Under the pieces are notes generated by a model. The model was not told the origin of the DNA. It worked only from the letters and a program-made list of their open reading frames with translations, and did not search any database. A DNA stretch of 64,000 nucleotides, taken from assembly GCA_023053575.1 (NCBI GenBank), contig JAKZAP010000014.1, positions 18,502,938 to 18,566,937 on the forward strand, read 5' to 3'. Made by a program: the position numbers and the translations under genes. Source of the DNA: Branchinecta lynchi (lineage: Eukaryota; Arthropoda; Branchiopoda; Anostraca; Branchinectidae). Below, one piece after another: positions 49,001 through 58,000 of the stretch (its first letter is position 1; the number at the start of each line of letters is the position of its first letter).

Positions 49001-52000
49001 AAACGACTTTTAGACATGGTATCAGATACCATGGTACCTGCAAAAACGCCACTATTCCCACTTTTAATAGCAAGTTCAGTTCAATTAAATATAATCTAAA
49101 AAACAGATAACGGACAAGCCGATGGGTCGTTTTTACGTCAATACATAACGTCATAGCAGAACAATCTACAAGTATATACAATTTTGCGACATTTATACCG
49201 ACATCTTATGATAAATATGGTCACTATACAAATACATTAAATCAATCAGAAACAAAATAGAAATAACATAAAAATTAACGTTCAGAAGCGCTCTTAGTTA
49301 TGTACACGAACAAACGAGGTGACGAAACTCTGAGCATACCTAGTTCGCAAAGCTACCACCGGCTCTAAACGAGGCACAGGATCGGCAGCTTGACGAGGAA
49401 GACGAATTCGGAAGGGGAGAAAATCAGGAGGGAGTATATCCCGGTGAAGTGGGTTTTGGACTATAGCTGTACCGAACTTCATACAAAGTTGAAGTCGGCG
49501 GCATGAAAGGGTATCTAATTTAAATTGCTTTAGGAGCTAAATGTATGGGACCTTTGGAGCTTTAGATGTAACCAGCAACGCTCTATACCGTATCCTCTCA
49601 AGCAAATCCGACTGTTCTTGGGTCAGACCAAAATGCCAAACCGGACAGCCATATTCTAGGTTAGAACGGATAAAAGAAATGTAAACGCGTGGTAAATGGG
49701 GAGATGGAACACCGTAACGGGACAAAAGTTTAAGGTAGCTTATAGCCGCGTTAGCTTTTTTAAGTATACTCTCAACTTGTCTTTGCCACCTCAGATCTGA
49801 GGTTATGTATACTCCCAGCAGCTTCAGTTCATTAACCTGACATGCATCTGGGAGTGGTGGGTTGAAAGATATGGTACCTTGAAGGAAAGAAACTGTTAAA
49901 ATCACAGACTTGTTCATATTAACAACCATTTTGTCAGGCTCTGCTTCCTCGCAGATATCTTTCATTATGGTTGCAGAGCTACTTTGGATATTTTTATAGC
50001 ACTTTTCCAGAACAGACAAGTCATCGACGTATTTCAGCCGGTCTTCGGGACAGCTCGTTGACCATAACAAGAAACAACAAAGGACCTAAAATAGTACCCT
50101 GAGGCACACCGCAAAAAACTGGGAGGGAGTCAGAAAACGTTGATTTATATTTTGTCCGTTGGGTTCTATGCGAAAGAAAATTCGCAATTATTTTCACAAG
50201 GAAAGGGTGAACATTAAAATCTAAAATTAAGTTCTTTAAAAGCCCACTATGGCAGACAAGGTCGAATGCTTTCCTCAGGTCAATCGCAATCAAGTTGAGC
50301 CAACGTTCAGGGTCGTCCAGATGCTTGAGCATAGTGTCGAGTAAACTGACCAGGTAATGTGTGGTTGACGTCCTCGGCATGTTCCCAAATTGTTTAGGGT
50401 CAATCAGCTCCAGTACATAGCCTTTTAACCAAGTAGCTACAAAACTTTCATAAACCTTGCTGAAAATAGGCGTCATCGTTATTGGTCGCACACCTGAAAA
50501 GTCGTTGGAGGAATGTTACGTTGGGGTAACAAAACCGTTTTTCCATCCAGACGGATATTCCCCAGTTTTTGTTATAATATTAAAAATATGAGTCAAAGGG
50601 GCACATAATGAGTCTGGGAAAGCCTTTGTAAGATCCACCGGTATATCAATCGGAGTAACACTAGTTCGCTTTAGATTTTTTCACTGTGTCCGATTCCAAA
50701 ATTTCGGGGAATTCCGTAAAATCAGGAGCTGGACTTGGAATTTCTTCCTCAGGAAGAGGGGGTAGGGATTGGACGATGTCGGCTAGATGAGTATTTAGTT
50801 TATTTGCTGTCTTTGTTTTGTCTTCATCCAACCTGAAATCGACGACACTCTGGGACTTACCGATCATACGTTTAATATTTACATACCATTTGCTAGGCTT
50901 CGTCTGAAAAAGTTGACTAACCTGATGATCATAATACTGCGACGCCGCCTTACGAGTTATTTTCCTAATTCTGTTTTTAAGTTTATTCGCCTGTTCTTGC
51001 TTACCTTCACGAAAAAGCCGTCGCCTTTCCTTTACCAAATTCTTAACCTCCTTCGTGATGTAAGGTCGGTCAGATGAAAAGCGCCTTGTCTTTTTTTCAG
51101 GGAAGCAAGTTTGGTAGGTATTAAGCAAAAGGTCCTGAAAAACAGATGCTTTTTCGCTAGTACTACTAGCAGAATACACTTCCTTCCAGTCTTGTTTTTG
51201 AATCCATTCTCCAAACTTCAGTAGCCCGTTTTTAGAGATGGGTCTACTTGTTGTTTCTGTAGTCGTGTAATTTATTCTTATTTTATTTAACGGGTTCAAT
51301 TCAAGTGTAAAGTGGTAGCTGCCTCCTAAAGGCGGACCAGCTACAGGGGCACAATAAAACTCATGCATGTTGGTGGAAATTTTGTCCAAAAGGGTACCTC
51401 TTTTTGTTGTCGGATTCTGTACAACTTGCTTAAGATTAAAAACCTTATTTACATAATCAAGTCTTAATTCATTTGAGTCGCCAATCATAAACATCCCACA
51501 ATTAGGAAATCTCCCGGACATGTAATCAGCACTTAATTGTAGTTTCTCCAGGAACTTGGAACGATCACTGGCATTTTGACCAGGCGAATAATAATAGCAG
51601 CAGACAGCAATTCCGGTGTATTTACGGGGGAGTCTTTTTGGCTTAACGAACGTCCAAATAATTTCGTCAAACTCACCAAGGCAAGGGACATCGATCATGG
51701 AAGCATTGAGTTTTTCATGGCAATAAATTAGCACACCTCCCCCTTTCTTTCAAAGTGGATGGTCATCCGGATGGAGTTTCAAAAAACTGCTATAATTCGC
51801 CACTTTTAGCAAATCTGGATTCTGTCTGTGAACTTCAGAGACCACAACAATGGCAGATTTCGTAACGTGGATTAAACTTTCCAGTTCAGCCACTTTATCA
51901 GGATTCAAACTTTCCGCATTACTGTATAGGAAATTTGGGAAGCTAAATTCGTTAGAAGAGTACTCTTTTGAAACATTGCTTACCTTGACACGGATGGAGG

Positions 52001-55000
52001 GTACTGGGGGTTTGTCTGAAACTGCTGTAGTATTTTCCGTTTGCAGGTCGGCAACAACATCTAAGGCGGCAAGGGCAGAGAATCTGCTACTAGTTGAAAA
52101 ATAAAAAATCTCGGCTAAACCGTTGTTATTTGAACTTGGGCTGGGTAGTTTAAAGAACGATTCTGTGTGAAGGTGCGTTGCTGGTTTATGGGATTGGGAA
52201 GGATAGGGTAATTATGAGTGTTGAAAGGGGGAGGTAGGAGGGGACGTAACGTTCTTGGCAGATACAACCGATTTTCCCGTCGGTTTAGTGTCGGCGTGAG
52301 GACTTGGTTTACCATTCTTGCTGGCCCCGGAGAAGTATGATTCATCATCCGCTGACCATTTATGTTGGGGAGAACTGGAAGCCTTCCTGTCAGTGCAGGA
52401 GGATAAAACGGGGAGTCAAGGGGCGGGAAAAAAGGTCTGGGAGGATACCAGCTGTGTTTCTAAGTGGATGGTAGATGCTCAAGCATGCTCCTCTGTCTCA
52501 GTTCACTAGACGAAAGCGAAGGGCGGAGAAACGAATTTGGACCGAAGGGGAGAGGTGGCGGTTGCGGATGCCTCCGGAATCGCTCTGAGAGAGGTTTGGT
52601 TGAGGACCTACCATCACTTCTTACCGATGCATGGGCAAAATTGCACGATTTGTCAATACACGATAAAAAAGAACAAAGGTCAACATGGTCAAAACTACAC
52701 TTGTCCGACTTACAAACACCCGAGATGAAACCGCGACATACATGTAAAAACTTGCACTGCTTGCGGAATTTGCAAAACCCGCGATTGAAATGATGACATA
52801 TCACATTTTCCTTTCCGCTCTTTTTCACGTTATATTTCTTCCCTTCTCTAGCGTTTTTCTCGAAAACTATGACTACCTTATCATTCGCTGACGACTTTTT
52901 ACCGTGCTCGTTGTTCACTAAGGCATTTTTGTGGGAAAATCTGCAAGGACTGCCAAATTTACACGAACCGCCCACGAAAAATCGGCAAAGAACAAGGGGT
53001 ACAGTAGCAACAGAGCCCGGCACTGATATCGGCGCTAGAAGACTAGCATCACAGCTTTCTGTTTGCGATTGTTTTTCATTTCTGGGCTTCAGTAGGTCCT
53101 TTAGTACCAATATTTGCTGGTAATTAGCAACAGTTTTTCTAAGTTCTTCGATGAGCAATGCCTGACATTCTATCGTTCTCTCTTGCTTCTCCACTTTAGA
53201 ACGAAGACCTGTTATTACGGGACAGGAGGGGTCACTACCTTTCAGCACAAAGGGGGTCGAAGCGAGGGCGTAAGGTGTTAGCCCATGTTTGTCCCAGATA
53301 AGGGATTCCTGGACCACTGGATTAAGGATCGAGAATGAGCTGTTGGCACTGAAATTTAAGATATCACCGTTGTCGTTATCGTGGTCTAGGTCGTCTAGAC
53401 GTGGGGTTACATGGGTTATACACTGAATAACCAATTTTTGTGGTGTATTAGTGTGAGTAAGTTCGTCGTCGTCACTAAGCTCGCCAACCTCGACAGGTGT
53501 AGCAGATATGGCAAAACAAAAACATGCTGGGCAGATCCAATCAGGATGGTATTCATTTTTAGGGATTTCAGCGCACATATAGTGCACCCAATCTTCGCAC
53601 ATGTTGCACTTTACTGAGCCCCGACCGACAGCGCTAGAACAGATTGGGCAGGAAAATGCACTCTTGTACCTTGAAGCCATCTATCCGCTTTTTCCGTCCC
53701 GAGAGATGCAATGTAATCCACAACAGCCTCACTAGGTAGCGCTGACTGATGCCTTCGCTAGGTACTTGACTCCTGGCAATTCGCCAAACAACGCTTATAG
53801 CTGATATGGGTGATTTGGCGAAAGCTCACAAACTTGTTTAAACTGGTAGGACTTGGCGCGAAGCCGATAAAATTGAATAGGGGTACCGTAATTAAGACGC
53901 TAATTTGTTAAAGTGTTTATATCAGTTTTGGTGGTAATGATCATATATAAGCCAAAATACGAAATATAGTGCTTTTAGGAAGAGGGATCTTCAACCGCGA
54001 TCACTGTGGCAAGCGATGATCGGGCACTGGTTCTTCATTTAGAAATGTCTTAGCACTATATTCGGTAAACACACTGGGCAGACTGTTGTCGTGATTATTA
54101 AAGTTAGAGATTGATTCTCACCGAGAATGTCTTCATGTTCATTTTATTCCGTCAAGTAGAACATGGAACTCATATCACACTTGCGACTGCTCGTCACGAA
54201 GCCCAGGTGAGAACTAACCTCAAGTAATTCGAGTTGTGTCATTCTGTATGATAGTAAGGTTGAAGGAAAGGCTTGCTTGTATAACCAAACAGAAGTGGTT
54301 ATGTACCAAAGAGAAACAGCCTATTTTGAGAACCAAGATTGATTCCACATGGTTCAGTCGAACGACCTTTTGGCCACCAGTGACCGTTTCCTTGTGGCCT
54401 TTTTGTAACCCTTCTGCAGACCAGAACTTTGCGCTTTTGCATTATATGTAAAATATTATGACGTGTCCACTATATGATCAGTGCAGGATCGATATATGGC
54501 CACCAAAACAGCTAAACCCTTCAGTAACACGGAAAAAGTTGATAAATCGACAATTAATAACTTTCCAGCTAATTGTCGGTTAAAGGACTCCTCTTGCTTT
54601 TCACTGTCTTCACACCCCCCTGGCGACTTACGTGGACTACTGACCTCTAAATCTCTCTCTTTACAAAATCCTTGTGGATCACTATATTTGAAATTTTCGC
54701 TTTGTAGCGCCAGACGAGATTTTCCTAAGTTGCCAGACAATAACTTTTCTTTTGTCTTGAAACGTGAGCGAGCAGGCGCTGCCAATCCTGATTTCGTCGT
54801 TTCTTATGGTGGAGTCGGGCAAATTTCTAAGCGTTTAACCACGGCGTGGTTAAACGCAAGAGAATCCCTATTTTTGAAAAATACTACTTCTGGATACATC
54901 AAGAGAATCCCTATTTTTGAAAAATACTACTTCTGGATAGTGTTGGGCGATATTTCTTGAAACGTGAGCGAGCAGGCGCTGCCAATCCTGATTTCGTCGG

Positions 55001-58000
55001 CGCTTATGGTGGAATCAGGCAAATTTCTAAGCATTTAACCACGGCGTGCATTTTTTTTTAATCTTTCGCGAGAAAAAACAACTATCTTGACGCGAAGCCC
55101 TGCCAGAGGCGGCAAGCGCTAACAAGAGAATCCCTATTTTTGAAAAACACTACTTTCGGATAGTGTTGGGCGATTTGATTATCGATATTTCGATTATCCA
55201 AACCAATATTTGAAACTGTTTATACTGCTACATTTTTCATGGACAACAAAAATTAACAAGACTAAAACTGATCTAAATTAAATCAAACATTCCCATTAAG
55301 AAATAGTAGCATTTCCACGCTTTTCCTTCTCGGTCTGTTTCTCCTCCCCAATCGAAATCAAGTTTGAAATCCCTATTTGTTCTTTTCTTCTGAAAATCCC
55401 GAATGATACAGCTGTTGCACATCGTCATGCAACTATCGAAAATGTCGATATTTGAAAAGTCAATATGGAAATATCGATATTTTTCAGTATTATCGATATT
55501 TCGATTATCGATTATCGCCCACCGGACGTTTAATCGGGAAAAAGCTATTTCTGGTGGAGCCGGCGTCAACCCACAAAATCTGAATTTTGCTTCCCGACAA
55601 GGCTGTGAACATTCGCTTTCCCTCACCAGAGCCCCATCCTTGACGGCCGAAAATCAGTCAACACGATTTGATTCCCAAAGGTTTTCTCCCACTGCTGTAA
55701 AAGAAACGTCTTTTGTGAATGCTTTTAGTACCGGAAAAGATGTCCCAAGAATAGGCTCTATGGTTTCCTTATTCGCTCAGGTTGACTGGATGCGTAAGGG
55801 ATTTTAGGAAACGTGGTCAGAAGATTTCCCTTTCGGAACAATCTGACTTCTAGGAACTCTGTTCTAGTGGAGACACATTTTTTTTGTATATACTCTTGGA
55901 AATCTGAACTTGGATGATATGATCATAGCATCCTGAATTCTAGATATAAGCACTGTATGGGCTTAATGTTTGTTTCAGTAGTATTCTCCGTTGTTTACCA
56001 AAACTGAGTCGCTTCGCAACCATGTCAAAATCGAGTGTCCTTGTCCATAACAAATCTTGCAAGTTAAAAGAGCTTACCCATCTCTACGAATCCTCTAATT
56101 ATAATCATCATAATTATACTAATATCATAAAATATCATAATTATAACATGGACCGCAGCCTTTGCCTCGACGTCGTGCTCGCGCCTTCTATGACGTAATC
56201 ATCTTCGGAGCTTGTTGTTTGCCTTGTTCTGTTAAGTCTTTGTTCATGTTTCTGGGATGCCCAAACTTAGTGACAGGACGTTTATGACTTGGCAATATTT
56301 GTCTGTCTGTCCGACGTCCATCCGACACACAGAATGGTTTTACATAATGGGTCTGGTCAAGCATCTGATTAGAGATAAATAACATGCTTATGGGACCTGG
56401 TGAAGACAAGTAAACTACAAGATCCAATGGTCTCGAATAAGTCCAATCCAGTTTAATAAAAATTGGACTTTTAACCCTCTTTGGGATCCCATCGAAACCT
56501 GTGGTCATGTTTAGTATTTTCGTATGATCTCTAGCTTTGGGAAAATTGTACTGCACCTTCTGCGCTCCTTCTATACTATTTCGTTCTGGTGTCACTCATG
56601 TTCTGCGAAAGAAGGAGATAAAAAAGATGAGATCATGTTATTTTAAATATGCAAAGCACCTGCTCCACTTGTCGAAATTATGCCATAACCATGCTTTGAC
56701 GGAGAAGTTCAAAATTCAAGATGCAAGTGTTACCCTTTTGGATGTTTCTTCTTCGCTATCAAAAATCATTGACAACAGAACCCAACCAGCGCACGACCTT
56801 CTACACTGCTTCCTGGCCGACGATTGAAATTAAGTGTCTTTTTGTGTATGTTTATGTGTTTTATTTACTTTCTTCATTTACTCCGCTTTCTGAAAACGGC
56901 GGGTTATAAATAAATTACTTACTTACTAGCCTATATCGCATTGGGAAAGTTGAATGATTCGAATATGATCGAAAGAAATACCAAGCAACTCCTCTGCGAA
57001 ATATGTTCTAGGGGAATTGCTTTTCCTGAAGGTTTTTCTGTAGGCTATACTTGGAAATCAGGGACTGGATGCCAGTTTGGTCGAAACGTTTTCCTTTCAA
57101 AATGTGTTCAGTCCTGATGTCTACGATTTAAAAGGATAAGGTTCAACTGGCTGCAAAGTAAATTTAGTCCCTACTTCCGATATTCTGTTTTTGGGATCCT
57201 AAGTGGAGGGAAACCTAATGACATTGCAAAGGTTTTCCGTCTGTCTGTCTGTTAGCGGAACTCGGCCGAAACCGGAACTTTGGCAGAAGTAAAGCAGACA
57301 GTCTCGGTCAGTATCGTCACAATAGAAATGGCTTATAGAGGTATATCTGAACTTGGTTTTCTCGGATGATTAGCCTGGCGAAGACTGGATCCAGCGAAGA
57401 CAAGACCCACTTGTCTGGACCAAATATTAGATTTTCGGATTGGATAGTTATTGGATAAATATTGGATAGCTAGATAAACGTGGAAAATTTATTTGGAATT
57501 GAAGGTGAATTTCATTATTATTATTAGTGAATGAGGGTTGGGTTGGGTAGGGGGGGGGGGTAGAGAAAAAGAAATGATAAGGTTAAGACGAGAAATGTGT
57601 GTCATAGTTTGTAATAGGTGATTAAAAGTTGTGCACTCCCGCACACGACACGGTTGTGCCCTTCTTCGGAGCGTTCTGTTTGTTATTTTGTTTAAGGAAT
57701 GTTGAAATTAAAATGAACTGAATTGAATTGAAAAATTTGTGATCCTACCGAAATCTTTGGTCTTGTTTCTTTAAGCCCTAGGGTATAGCCATGTGATTAC
57801 GTGTTCTGTCATCAGTTCAGACAATAAAAAAGTCTTCTTGGAACATAACATTTTTAAAACCTCGATGGGTTGACAACTTAAGCATTTAACAGATAGGGAA
57901 GAAATAAAACCAGTGTTGCTCTCGCAACACTTTAGTCGGTGTAGCCGAACAAAGATTGCTGCAAAACTTTTACGTTGCCCAGGCAACGTAGGTCTAGTTA

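Larger units (their letters stand above)
49060..53760 (-). mobile_element. Long LINE with PHD/CCCH ORF1, ORF2 decayed
   Basis: Reverse strand: ORF1 53680-52460, then ORF2 from about 52130 to 49294 in four frame-shifted pieces. It immediately follows MITE family I copy 5. Both outer boundaries are approximate; no target duplication was found. Antisense to the host gene, in intron 8. Confidence 0.8.

Noticed and set aside
52464..52793. 109-codon + strand ORF
   Set aside because: Antisense of the CCCH finger region of LINE ORF1.
54456..54785. 109-codon reverse-strand ORF
   Set aside because: Overlaps the uncertain open stretch on the + strand; no motif on either side favours it.
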